DNA of 64,000 nt from Trichodesmium sp050015995 (GTDB lineage Bacteria > Cyanobacteriota > Cyanobacteriia > Cyanobacteriales > Microcoleaceae). The position numbers were made by a program, and so were the translations under genes. The notes under the pieces were generated by a model that saw only the letters and a program-made list of their open reading frames with translations, was not told the DNA's origin and did not search any database. The stretch spans positions 1 through 64,000 of the forward strand of contig NZ_JBNHEP010000001.1 in assembly GCF_050015995.1 (NCBI RefSeq), written 5' to 3'. Below are positions 8,090 to 16,757 of this stretch, one piece after another (the first letter of the stretch is position 1; each line of letters begins with the position of its first letter).

Positions 8090-9997
8090 TTAGATTTTCA
8101 AATAATTATCGAACCTTTCCCGCAATTGTTCAACAGTTAAATTCTGCATCCAATACTCAACTAAAGCATGACCAAATGCCCAAGCATTACGGTCTGGTGA
8201 AGCAGGATTTTCTAATAACAAAGGCCACAATGCTAACAGGTCAAAACTACCTAAATTCCTATCCCCACTCAATAGGGAAAACAGCTCGTAAGCCATCTGC
8301 AATTTACCAATAACTACAGGCAACTCTTCTACAGGAATTTTTTCTGCTAGCAAATATGCTAAAGTTGGCGAACCTGTTGTGAGAGTAGAAATGAATTGCA
8401 AGACCGGACTTTTCAATAAAGCAGTTAACCCCTGGGTAGTCGCCATTTGAAAAGTATAACGATCTATAATTTTAGCTGCTGCTACCGAACGAGCTTCGCG
8501 ATCGCGCAAAAACCGAGCTAGACGTAATTGTTTAGCAGGAGCAATAGCTTCTACTAGAGATAATGATATGGCATCAACATTCCAAGCATTTCTATTACTT
8601 TTAATATCCGCCGTCACAACAGGTAAAACTTGATTACAAAAATCTCCCAATATTTCTGCCCGATATTGAGTCGCCTCCCGAATAGATTTTTCCTTCGCGC
8701 GTTCCCCCCACACCCATTCATAAGGTGGTTGCCATTCCCGCATCGGACGTAAACGGTCAACTTGGGTCATCATCACAATAGCAGGCAAATCTGTAATTTC
8801 CCTTTTCATGTCTTGGAGAAAATCTACATCCATTTGTAGCGCGGGGTCAAGAGCAGGGGTAACTAACAACAATAAATCAGCAGTTTGAGCATAGTCAAGC
8901 ACTAATTTTCGCAGGTCAGTGCGGTTAGCTTGTTCGTAACCAGGGGTATCCCAAAGGTTGAGAATTTCTCCTATTTCCGTTTGCCACTGATAATTTTTAA
9001 TTTCATCTGTACTCGGCAAAACATCCACTTCGGCGCGGTCTGCTTGAAATAGAGTATTAATCAAACTACTTTTGCCTGCTCCCGTGCGCCCCACTAACAA
9101 AATATTAACTGGTTTTTGCTCCACAGTTTCCGCAGGTTGAGCTTGTGCGAGAATTTCTTCCAGGGTTTGAGTCTCTGCTTTTGGGAGAGTCGGAGTCGGA
9201 ATAGCAGACTCAGAAAATTCTAAATTGCTACCTCCATAAAGAGCGATCGCCTGTCGAGACAAATTTCGCAACGCCACTTCCCGCAATATTTGACTAAAAT
9301 TTACCAACAATTCCTGGTTTGCTTGTTCGCTGTAACGGCGACTAGCGACTTTAGCTGCTGCTGCGACGGGGTTAAATAACCATTGCGCCCAACCCCAAAC
9401 TTGGAAAAGTTTCCGAGCTTGGGGTTCTAACTTACGGTAAATTTCATATCCCCGATATGCTTGACCGACAGTTATTTGATTCAGAGTCGGGGATAATTTT
9501 TGCATCCATCTGTCTACGTCATCAACAGTACCTCGAATTAAACCGTAAGCTTGAGGGATGTAAATATTAAGAAGAGGATATTTGACTTCCGGATGGTAAG
9601 CATTAGCAACAGCAACTACCACCTCTTGGCAACGCTGCCAGAATATTTGCCAGTCTTCCCAGAATGGGGGGTCGTTACGACATGACTTGAGAATTTCTTG
9701 GAGGGTTGTTTCTAGTTGTTTGGTAGTTTCGTTTTTTATGGGTGGGGTTGTCGTGTTTTCTGTAGTGGGAATTTGTTTGTTAACTTCTGCTATTACCTCT
9801 TCCATTTGTGCAACTGTAGGTCGAGTCCATTTCACCAGCAACCAACGCCACCCCACAAAGACAAGGGCGAATATTCCCCAGATCCAGTTGATACCCCAAC
9901 TATTGATTTGTCTGCCAGCGGATATCATTAGGAAGGTGACTACAGCAAGCGGGGGAATAGCGAGTATTGCTAACTGCCATTTTTTTAGTTGTACCAT
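8090..9997 (-). CDS. membrane-anchored Era-like GTPase
   Basis: 635 residues. Two N-terminal transmembrane helices (about 9-25 and 38-55) precede a helical region, then a GTPase domain from about residue 298: G1 LLVGRTGAGKSSLINTLF, G3 LWDTPGYEQ, G4 TQVD. The C-terminal ~180 residues are helical and contain hydrophobic stretches. It resembles cyanobacterial 50S-ribosome-binding-type/DUF697-like GTPases that sit on membranes. The partner or process is not shown. The gene is monocistronic. The start is an ATG with no clear Shine-Dalgarno site, as is common in cyanobacteria. Confidence 0.85.
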   Translation of the reverse strand: MVQLKKWQLAILAIPPLAVVTFLMISAGRQINSWGINWIWGIFALVFVGWRWLLVKWTRPTVAQMEEVIAEVNKQIPTTENTTTPPIKNETTKQLETTLQEILKSCRNDPPFWEDWQIFWQRCQEVVVAVANAYHPEVKYPLLNIYIPQAYGLIRGTVDDVDRWMQKLSPTLNQITVGQAYRGYEIYRKLEPQARKLFQVWGWAQWLFNPVAAAAKVASRRYSEQANQELLVNFSQILREVALRNLSRQAIALYGGSNLEFSESAIPTPTLPKAETQTLEEILAQAQPAETVEQKPVNILLVGRTGAGKSSLINTLFQADRAEVDVLPSTDEIKNYQWQTEIGEILNLWDTPGYEQANRTDLRKLVLDYAQTADLLLLVTPALDPALQMDVDFLQDMKREITDLPAIVMMTQVDRLRPMREWQPPYEWVWGERAKEKSIREATQYRAEILGDFCNQVLPVVTADIKSNRNAWNVDAISLSLVEAIAPAKQLRLARFLRDREARSVAAAKIIDRYTFQMATTQGLTALLKSPVLQFISTLTTGSPTLAYLLAEKIPVEELPVVIGKLQMAYELFSLLSGDRNLGSFDLLALWPLLLENPASPDRNAWAFGHALVEYWMQNLTVEQLRERFDNYLKI

Positions 9998-10915
9998 ATT
10001 GTATATATTAAGTTTGTCTATATAATAAATCCGGTAGGGTGCGTTAGGCGCTTACTAGAAACTACGGTTGAGCTGTCAAATATTATTGCGCCGTAACGCA
10101 CCGTTGAACAGTCCGGTAGTAGACCGACAAATCTGCCATTTTTTTTATTTTACCATTGTGATATGTATGACCTTGGATAGGCGGTGCGTTAATGAAATGT
10201 AACGCACCCTACTGGACCGACACACCTAAAATAGTGCATTAGCTTTTTTCGTCTCGCACCCCATCTCCCCATCTCCCCATCACCCCATCCCCCCATTTTC
10301 TAATGCACAAAATTTGCTGTGTCAGTCTACTACTAGCGTGTCAAGCTTGAAAATGTGGGTTAAAAAACCTAACCCCCCAACCCCGTTCCCTACTAGCTTT
10401 GGGGTGATTTATCCCCTCTCCTCGCAGGAGACGGATTGGGGGAGAGGTCTTCGCTCGTTGCTCGCTCTTAACCCACAATTTTAGTCTAGACACGCCACTA
10501 ACTACAAGAACTACTAATAGGGATTTTACTTAGTTGCAACAGAGAATTCAAGGCAGGGTACTCCTACCACATTACAACGCCGTGTAATACCAAAGATTGA
10601 AACTGTACGCCTTGTGCTAGAAGAAGGAATTTAAAGGTAAAATTATACAATCTTGTCAACCAATAAATTTTAAATTTTTGTTAATTACAAAAAAAACATA
10701 AAGTTAATTGATAGTTCAAGACAACTATGTACACTACAATCAGATTGCTGATTAGGAAGTACCGAATTATTGAGAATAAAACTGTTAAGTTGCTGAATCA
10801 GAAGTTTTCAGAAGTTTCTCTCTAACTAGATTTAAGATATCTATATCTTAAAAAAAGGTAAAAAATCTTTCATAATCATCTTATTCGCAAACCTTACAAT
10901 TGAGATTAATTCAAT
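9998..10915. other. 918-bp gene-free spacer rich in dispersed repeats
   Basis: No credible gene. It contains a GTAGGGTGCGTTA ... TAACGCACCCTAC bounded element (~10034-10212), which includes the empty site for the MITE family. It also contains CCCCATCTCCCCATC heptamer/octamer runs (10258-10300), MITE copy 2 (10334-10497) and ~400 bases of AT-rich sequence before the cyanovirin-like gene. A possible promoter TTGATA-16 bases-TACACT lies at about 10708-10735. Confidence 0.6.
10334..10497. mobile_element. 164-bp MITE, second copy, inverted
   Basis: It begins TAGCGTGTCAAGCTTGAAAA and ends with the complement of TGGCGTGTCTAGACTAAAAT, matching the element at 6165-6329 in reverse orientation. The flanks are CTAC on the left (10330-10333) and CTAA on the right, a slightly decayed 4-bp target duplication. 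No ORF. Confidence 0.8.
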
Positions 10916-11332
10916 ATGAAAAAGCTTAACTTCCTCCTAAAAGTTACCTTGGTATTTTTATTTGCTTGTGTTATTTCCTTTAATCTTGTTGTCGATCGAG
11001 CTATGGCAACAGGAAATTTTAGTCAAACTTGTGCAGACATAGAACTCAATGGTTCATCACTCTCAGCAGACTGCCGAAAAATTAATGGTGGGTATGAAAA
11101 TACTACTATTAACCTAGATTATTACATCGGGAACTTAGATGGTACATTATCTTGGGGGGATCATTTGTTTTCCCGAACTTGTAAAGAGATCTATCTAGGA
11201 CAGTTACTCAGTAACCGCGAATATGTAATCAATGCTAAATGTGAAAAACGTGATGGCTATACTTATGAAGCAACAGAGATTAATTTAGACGATCACATTG
11301 CTAATATTGACGGAGTTTTAGAATACGAATAA
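10916..11332 (+). CDS. secreted cyanovirin-N homology (CVNH) lectin
   Basis: 138 residues. Residues 1-31 are a signal peptide (LLKVTLVFLFACVISFNLVV, cleavage near AMA/TGN). The mature part aligns along its whole length with cyanovirin-N: it starts NFSQTC, ends EINLDDHIANIDGVLEYE (cyanovirin-N ends KINLDDHIANIDGTLKYE), and keeps four cysteines (39, 53, 89, 109) in the spacing of the two disulfides Cys8-22 and Cys58-73. CVNH proteins bind high-mannose glycans through two pseudo-symmetric sites; cyanovirin-N itself blocks enveloped viruses. Export to periplasm or outside is expected. Its natural role is unknown: self-recognition, adhesion, or defence against grazers or phage. The gene stands alone. 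Confidence 0.93.
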   Translation: MKKLNFLLKVTLVFLFACVISFNLVVDRAMATGNFSQTCADIELNGSSLSADCRKINGGYENTTINLDYYIGNLDGTLSWGDHLFSRTCKEIYLGQLLSNREYVINAKCEKRDGYTYEATEINLDDHIANIDGVLEYE

Positions 11333-11356
11333 TTCTGAGATTATTATCATTTCTAG

Positions 11357-11445
11357 GTAGTGGTGTACAAGTAGTGATTTTTGTAGTTTTGTTTCTGATA
11401 GTGAAAGGGATTTATTTATAAATATCACTACATCTACAGAACTAC
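11357..11445. mobile_element. 89-bp MITE-like element, GTAGTGGTGTACAAGTAGTG family
   Basis: Imperfect ~25-base terminal inverted repeats: GTAGTGGTGTACAAGTAGTG on the left and the complement of GTAGTTCTGTAGATGTAGTG on the right. A second member with the same ends but a different 130-bp centre is at 50155-50340. Confidence 0.7.
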
Positions 11446-11449
11446 CCTT

Positions 11450-11508
11450 GTTTGTAGTTGAGCTTTAGCCCTCCACAATATAGTATAGGGCTAAAGCCCA
11501 ACTACAAG
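11450..11508. repeat. palindromic repeat, GTTTGTAGTTGAGCTTTAGC type
   Basis: An inverted repeat related to the array at 7661-8056: TTGTAGTTGAGCTTTAGCCC pairs with GGGCTAAAGCCCAACTACAA across ~15 bases. It directly follows the element at 11357-11445. The remainder up to 11693 contains a run of (TTCTAAA) heptamers at 11654-11690, ending 4 bases before the VWA stop codon. Confidence 0.75.
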
Positions 11509-11693
11509 CCTAATTATAAGTGTTTTACCGAAAATGATATAACTTCTGAATTCGTATAGGGGCGGGGGCGAGTTCATCTGAATAATTGGTAACACCATTA
11601 ATTTAACGCGGAACCCGCCCCTACCATTCCAACATTTTGAGATTTGATATAACTTCTAAATTCTGAATTCTAAATTCTAAATTCTAAATTATC

Positions 11694-12755
11694 CTACCGA
11701 CTCCAATCTTCCACCTCATACAAAAAACGAGTTTCACCAATCAATTTACGATTCACTGAGGTACTCTGCACAAATACCACATATTTCTCCAAATTATTAG
11801 GTTTTATTCGCACCGTCGCACCATGAGGCAAACCCAACATTTCCCGTGCAGCTTCTCCTTCAAACATATCTCCCGTTGCCCGATCCATTAAAATAATTTC
11901 CTTTTTTCCCTGAATAGTTTCTGTCTTTGTAAATTCATAAAAACCACGCCCTTTATTAAAAGTTAAACCATTTTCTTCCACAAAACTTTTAATCGGTTTA
12001 TTCTCATCTACCTCTAAAACTTGGAACCTTCCCGGCACAACTGCTCGTAAATCTGCGGACTCATAAACAGTCGTTTCTTCCCGGTTTAACATAGTATTAA
12101 AAATCTTACTTAAACCACGACTCATCCGCTTATTTTCAATAACTTCCTGTTCATAATTTTGCAATTGTTCATCGGAATATTGTTGATAACAAACTGCTAA
12201 AAATAAATCGTTAATATAAGCAAATTGATCTAAATCTACATGAAAACCACCAGATTTTTCTGCCAATTCATGATAAAATTTTGTGGCATGACGACGGTTT
12301 AATGCTTGAACTCCATATACTGCTATTGCCATATCTGATAATTTATTCAGCTCTTCTCGCCAATTTAACCTTTGGGGATTTTGAGCTGGTGGGTGAGGAA
12401 TATCATCTCCAATTAATACTAAAGATTTAGTCGCCCCAGTCGTCCAATTCAAAGATTGAGCTTCATGTAATACTAATTCATAACATTCCGGCGCATCTCC
12501 TCCACCTGTTCTTTCTACCTTTTCTACAAAATTACAAATACTATCTATATCTTGAGATAATTCTAAATGTTTAGTCACATAAGTAGAGCCGCGATCGCAA
12601 TAATCTCCATGAGCAATTATTCCAATCCGAATACCGGGAATTTCTGATATTAATCGAGTTACTGTACTTTTAATTTTTCGACGTACCTGAGTTAGACAGG
12701 GATACATACTGCCAGTCGTGTCAAAACTGAAAACTACTTCTATATTATTAGTCAT
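11694..12755 (-). CDS. VWA-domain protein with intact MIDAS
   Basis: I start at the ATG at 12755 (MTNNIEVVFSFDTTGSM) because GGAG lies 8 bases upstream; a longer frame would need a TTG within that site. 353 residues. Residues ~5-200 form a von Willebrand A domain with the metal-ion-dependent adhesion site DTTGS, the threonine loop region RTGGGDAPE and GDDIPHPP. The last ~120 residues (LRAVVPGRFQVLEVDENKPI, GRGFYEFTKTE) form a second small domain seen in cyanobacterial and eukaryote-like VWA proteins. Such proteins mediate Mg-dependent protein contacts. No signal peptide, so cytoplasmic. No MoxR ATPase neighbour is present to indicate a pathway. Confidence 0.85.
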   Translation of the reverse strand: MTNNIEVVFSFDTTGSMYPCLTQVRRKIKSTVTRLISEIPGIRIGIIAHGDYCDRGSTYVTKHLELSQDIDSICNFVEKVERTGGGDAPECYELVLHEAQSLNWTTGATKSLVLIGDDIPHPPAQNPQRLNWREELNKLSDMAIAVYGVQALNRRHATKFYHELAEKSGGFHVDLDQFAYINDLFLAVCYQQYSDEQLQNYEQEVIENKRMSRGLSKIFNTMLNREETTVYESADLRAVVPGRFQVLEVDENKPIKSFVEENGLTFNKGRGFYEFTKTETIQGKKEIILMDRATGDMFEGEAAREMLGLPHGATVRIKPNNLEKYVVFVQSTSVNRKLIGETRFLYEVEDWSR

Positions 12756-13612
12756 ATTTTTTTCTCCGATTTTTGACAAAAATTCTACAAAAAATTCCTC
12801 GGTTTCAGCCTATAAATTAGCTGCCACCAGTCATTTCAGTTATCAGATAAATTATTTTGTTTTGAAACCTTTTTTTACTTCCTATATATATAGTTTAGCC
12901 AATGTTGAATAAAACGTCAATAGAATACAGAAAAAAAATTAACCGTAGGGGTTTGGTCTCCAAACCCTAAGTTAATTGAACATTACAGCAGTTTTCATTT
13001 TAGTAGGGACGTTCCATGGAACGTCTCTACAAGGGTTGTGGTTTTGACCGTGTGGTTCATTAGCTAAAAACCTCGGTGGTGGAGCATTGTAATAGTGGTC
13101 TATTGTAATTATTTTGGTCAAGGGAACAGTGGGAGCATCTTGCTCCCTTATACCAACTCAATAAAATAATGTTACAAATGAGAAACTATAAATCCTTGCC
13201 AGGTATAGATTTTTTTATAGCAGCTATTTTTCAAATTGGTATTATACCAATTTCATCAAATATTGCTACAGTGACTTTTTTCTTAGGAGTCAGGAGTCAG
13301 GAGTCAGGAGGTAAGAATTTATAATATTTATTTTTTCTGAGGGTTAAACCGTTTTTTAATTGACTAAAAATAGTTTTATAACTTAGATGAATTGTTTTTT
13401 CCGAAACTGATAATTTTATTTATTCCTCTACGTTAGCAGCAAATTTACTAACACTTTTGTCACCATTTTATTGTAACTCTCTTTTTTGAATTTGGTATTA
13501 CATGGAAAGTCAAATAAAAATATCAAACACTAGCAAAGGTTTGTTGGGTTTCATCCCTCAACCCAACCTACAATAATTTTAAAATCAATAATTGCTCAAG
13601 AGGACAAAATAA
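12756..13612. other. 857-bp spacer with dispersed repeats
   Basis: No gene recognised. It holds GTAGGGGTTTGGTCTCCAAACCC (12945-12970), the GTAGGGACGTTCCATGGAACG palindrome (13006-13033), an (AGGAGTC)3 heptamer run (13285-13310) and GTTGGGTTTCATCCCTCAAC (13543-13570), a hairpin just before dprA and related to the array at 41531-42110. Confidence 0.6.
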
Positions 13613-14755
13613 TTGACAGAAGAACGTGCCTATTGGTTAGCATGGGCAAAAATTAGCGGTATAGGTCCAATTGCCCTACAAAAACTCAAACAACAATTCG
13701 ACACCCTAGCTATAGCTTGGACAGCAACTCCGGCAGAATTAGGCCATATATCAGGATTTGGCCGTCACAAAGTAGAGAAAATAGTCGAAGAGCGATCGCG
13801 TATCAACCCAGAAGAACTCCTCAAACAACACATTGAGAAAAATCCTAATTTTTGGACACCAGCAGACCCAGACTATCCCCGTCTCCTGCAAGAAATTCCT
13901 ACACCTCCGCCTCTGCTATATTATCGAGGTATAGTAGACTCCGAAGAAATACTAGGTATTACTCCCACAGTAGGAATAGTTGGTACCAGACACCCTTCGG
14001 AATATGGTCGTCGTTGGACTCGGAAAATAAGTTCAATTTTAGCAAAAAGTGGGTTTACAATTGTTTCGGGATTAGCAGCAGGAATTGACACGGAAGCTCA
14101 TAGTGCTTGTCTAGAAGTAGGTGGTAGGACTATTGCTGTGTTTGGAAATGGGGTTGATATGGTTTATCCTAGGGAAAATAAAAGTTTAGCTGAACAAGTC
14201 GTTAAACAGGGATTAGCTGTTAGTGAATATCCGGCGGGAACTAAACCAAATTCTAAACATTTTCCACAACGTAATAGAATTATTGCGGGATTAAGTAGAG
14301 CAGTTTTAATAATGGAAGCTCCGCAAAAATCTGGTGCTTTAATTACAGCAGATATGGCAAATGAATTTTGTCGAGATGTTTATGTTTTACCCGCTCGTTT
14401 AGATGACGAAAAATCTTATGGTTGTTTACAGTTAATCAATAAAGGTGCAGAGGTAATTCCGATTACTATTGATAGATTATTAGAAATGTTAGGAGCAATG
14501 CCACCTTTAGATATTGATGTGGGAGAATCTTCGGAACAGTTATCTTTATTTGAGGATAAAAAACAAACTTCTATGCCAGATTTAGAACCCATGTTAGCTG
14601 AGATTTTTCAACATATTTCTAGTGAACCTATTCTGTTAGATTTAATTATTCAAAAAACAGGTTTATCATCAGGGGAAGTTTCGAGTTCTCTCCTACAATT
14701 AGAATTATTAGGATTAGTAACTCAATTACCAGGAATGCATTATCAAAAGAATTAA
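13613..14755 (+). CDS. dprA: DNA-processing protein DprA (Smf)
   Basis: 380 residues. DprA loads RecA on incoming single-stranded DNA during natural transformation. Residues ~1-75 are helix-hairpin-helix/SAM-like (ISGIGPIALQKL, ISGFGRHKVEKI). Residues ~85-295 are the DprA Rossmann-like domain with VGIVGTRHPSEYGRRWT, SGLAAGIDTEAH, GRTIAVFGNGVDMVYPREN, HFPQRNRIIAGLS and SGALITADMANEF. The C-terminal ~60 residues are the winged-helix domain. The start is TTG with AAGAGGA upstream; an ATG further in would delete the first domain. Presence of dprA supports natural competence, known in several cyanobacteria. Full length, no damage. Confidence 0.95.
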   Translation: MTEERAYWLAWAKISGIGPIALQKLKQQFDTLAIAWTATPAELGHISGFGRHKVEKIVEERSRINPEELLKQHIEKNPNFWTPADPDYPRLLQEIPTPPPLLYYRGIVDSEEILGITPTVGIVGTRHPSEYGRRWTRKISSILAKSGFTIVSGLAAGIDTEAHSACLEVGGRTIAVFGNGVDMVYPRENKSLAEQVVKQGLAVSEYPAGTKPNSKHFPQRNRIIAGLSRAVLIMEAPQKSGALITADMANEFCRDVYVLPARLDDEKSYGCLQLINKGAEVIPITIDRLLEMLGAMPPLDIDVGESSEQLSLFEDKKQTSMPDLEPMLAEIFQHISSEPILLDLIIQKTGLSSGEVSSSLLQLELLGLVTQLPGMHYQKN

Positions 14756-14829
14756 TAATTAGTAAGCAAATAGCTCCCAGCTCCCAGCTATTAGTTAATA
14801 TCAAATCCTCCTGCAATAAAAGTGTTATA

Positions 14830-14893
14830 AGAAACCGGGTTTATGGAAGGTATATGTTAGTATGGTGGGGCATTTAATATAAACCCGGTTTCT
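14830..14893. repeat. inverted repeat AGAAACCGGGTTT, second copy
   Basis: It has the same termini as 3866-3927 (AGAAACCGGGTTTA ... TAAACCCGGTTTCT family) with a different centre (TGGAAGGTATATGTTAG), as expected for hairpin elements whose loop drifts faster than the stem. Confidence 0.75.
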
Positions 14894-15025
14894 ATGGTTT
14901 TTCAACTAATACTACTGGATTTAATATAATTTATCCGAGATATTTACTATTCTTAATTCCTTCTCAAGGCAAGTGGCTTTTTGGGTAGAAAAATCAAGGG
15001 ACAATTCTGACCCAAAAATCAGGTC

Positions 15026-15126
15026 AATAGCCTCCCCTTTCAAGAGGATGAAAAAAATAAACTTCAGTATTTCAATCCCAATGGTTCACCTAGAGGTACT
15101 GATAACTGATAACTGAAATGACTGCT
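15026..15126 (+). repeat. dispersed repeat family D, copy 1
   Basis: It runs from AGGTCAATAGCCTCCCCTTT through CAAGAGGATGAAAAAAATAA to GATAACTGATAACTGAAATG followed by ACTGC. Three further copies (16597-16757, 28826-28934, 29271-29373) share the beginning, the purine-rich centre and the GATAACTGAAATGAC end. An adjacent heptamer run (AACTCCT/GACTCCT, 15145-15189) leads up to the next gene. Confidence 0.75.
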
Positions 15127-15203
15127 ACCTCCTCTATAATTCCCCTAACTCTTAACTCCTAACTCCTAACTCCTGACTCCTGACTCCTAGTTTCTTTCTT
15201 AAT

Positions 15204-15707
15204 ATGTTAAATCTAAAATTATTACTATATTTTCCCTTCTTCCTTCTTTCTTTCTCCTTCTTCCTTCGACCTGCAATTGCTAAACCTGAAGTTATTTTTC
15301 CCACCTGTCCGAGAAGTTCAATTTCTGAACTACCTCAACCTCCTCTATCTCAAACTAAACCAAGCATTCCTAGTCTGTGGTTAACTCAAGATTTCTTTGG
15401 TGGTGAACTTCTTCAAACTTGGTTTATTAATCCCGATGATACATGGGTAATTTTAGTAGTAAATCAATTAACTTGGCAAAGGCAAGAATATATGGATATT
15501 TATAAATTTATCAATCATTTTGGCAGCGTAGCCAGAGAATATGGTTATAATTTACAAATATGCCAACCCCGTCAAAAAAAACCAATTGCAGCTTATTTTT
15601 GTGACTTTGAAACTGCTCCATTAAACTGTCATGTAGAAATTCAATCTAGATTCGGTAGAAGTTTTTTTAATATACCAAAACAATTTCCATTTCCCTCCAT
15701 TAAATAG
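15204..15707 (+). CDS. secreted protein of unknown function
   Basis: 167 residues. A strong signal peptide (LLLYFPFFLLSFSFFLRPAIA, cleavage near AIA/KPE) is followed by a small mature domain with four cysteines (CPRSS, CQPRQK, YFCDFE, LNCHVE) that could form two disulfides. A Pro/Ser-rich linker (ISELPQPPLSQTKPSIPS) precedes a mixed domain with TWFINPDDTWVILVVNQLTW. I do not recognise the family; comparable short exported proteins are common in filamentous cyanobacteria. The start lies just after a heptamer array, with no clear Shine-Dalgarno site. Confidence 0.65.
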   Translation: MLNLKLLLYFPFFLLSFSFFLRPAIAKPEVIFPTCPRSSISELPQPPLSQTKPSIPSLWLTQDFFGGELLQTWFINPDDTWVILVVNQLTWQRQEYMDIYKFINHFGSVAREYGYNLQICQPRQKKPIAAYFCDFETAPLNCHVEIQSRFGRSFFNIPKQFPFPSIK

Positions 15708-15977
15708 TAAATATTAGCCACACAAAGTTATATAAAATACTTTAATGTTTACCACCAAAGACTGATAGGACGATGGGGAGATTGGGAGATTGGGAGATGG
15801 GTAGATTGGGAGATTCGTAAGTAGCACAATTTTTTGTATTTCATAGCTACTTTTTTCGAGAACTATTCACCAGCATTTAATGTCAAATAATTTTAATCCG
15901 CTATAATTAATACGATCATAAATACCAACGGAAAATAAATACAAGTGCTGACCAATAAATCATATCATATTCAGTTA

Positions 15978-16234
15978 GAGATTGTTTGTAAAGGAAATAT
16001 AAAAAGGAGATAGGGAACAGGGAACAGGGAACAGGGAACAGGGAACAGGGAATAGGGAATAGGGAATAGGGAATAAGGAGGAAGAAATCAAGACAAATAT
16101 TTGTCGCTTAAAAATCTAGGAATATATGTACTGAATACTTCTCTACCTACCAAATTTCAATCTCTTGAAGTATTACCGCTTTTAGATTTTAGTCACTCGC
16201 ATGTTCTCTTAATACTTATTTTACAAACAGTCTC
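15978..16234. mobile_element. 257-bp non-coding mobile element, copy 1
   Basis: Terminal inverted repeats GAGATTGTTTGTAAA and TTTACAAACAGTCTC. TTA lies on both sides (15975-15977, 16235-16237), a 3-bp target duplication. Inside are five GGGAACA and four GGGAATA heptamers (16013-16075) and ~150 bp of unique sequence. The copy at 29432-29688 is its exact reverse complement as far as I can read, including heptamer numbers. No transposase, so it must be mobilised in trans. Confidence 0.9.
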
Positions 16235-16420
16235 TTAAATAGTTATAATCAAAGCTCGTAGTAGGGCTAAAGCCCTAAGATAGATATTTAATATCACTTT
16301 TAAAAAAGAATGCTACAAAAATCTACATCTCGCTCGGATATGCTGAAAAATGGCTGCTCCAATTCATTTTAGATAGCTATCTCTATCATTTTCCCCTTTT
16401 TATTAAATATTTATCCCTTC

Positions 16421-16488
16421 TCTCCTAGATAACTAAAGCCTTATCTCCTAGATAACTAAAGCCTTATCTCCTAGATAACTAAAGCCTT
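16421..16488. repeat. three 23-bp direct repeats
   Basis: TCTCCTAGATAACTAAAGCC plus TTA occurs three times in tandem at 16421, 16444 and 16467. No function is evident. Confidence 0.85.
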
Positions 16489-16596
16489 CTTTCTTCTTCC
16501 TTACTTCTACCATTTGTAACAAACATTTATCACGCTTGGTATAATGGGCTAAAGCCCTACTACAAACAAAAACTTTTTTTATCACTTATTATTAAT

Positions 16597-16757
16597 AAGG
16601 TCTCAAAACCTTCCCTTTCAAGGGGATAAAAAAGGAAATTTCGGATTTTTTGGCCTCCCTATTACTGGAGCTACTGTTTCAATATGAGACATGAAAAAAA
16701 CAGTTCCTCCCCTGGAGGTTAACTGATAACTAATAACTGATAACTGAAATGACTGCT
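16597..16757 (+). repeat. dispersed repeat family D, copy 2, carrying a start codon
   Basis: From AAGGTCTCAAAACCTTCCCT through a purine-rich centre to GATAACTGATAACTGAAATG and ACTGCTA. The right end contains the ATG (16749) used by the acyltransferase gene. Copy 1 ends with the same GAAATGACTGCTA. Confidence 0.75.

Larger units (their letters stand above)
15708..16748. other. 1-kb repeat-filled spacer
   Basis: Apart from the separately listed elements there are (GGGAGATT) octamers at 15772-15815, a GGGCTAAAGCCCTACTACAA repeat at 16545-16566, a fragment GTAGTAGGGCTAAAGCCCTA near 16260, and AT-rich sequence. No coding frame is convincing. Confidence 0.55.
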
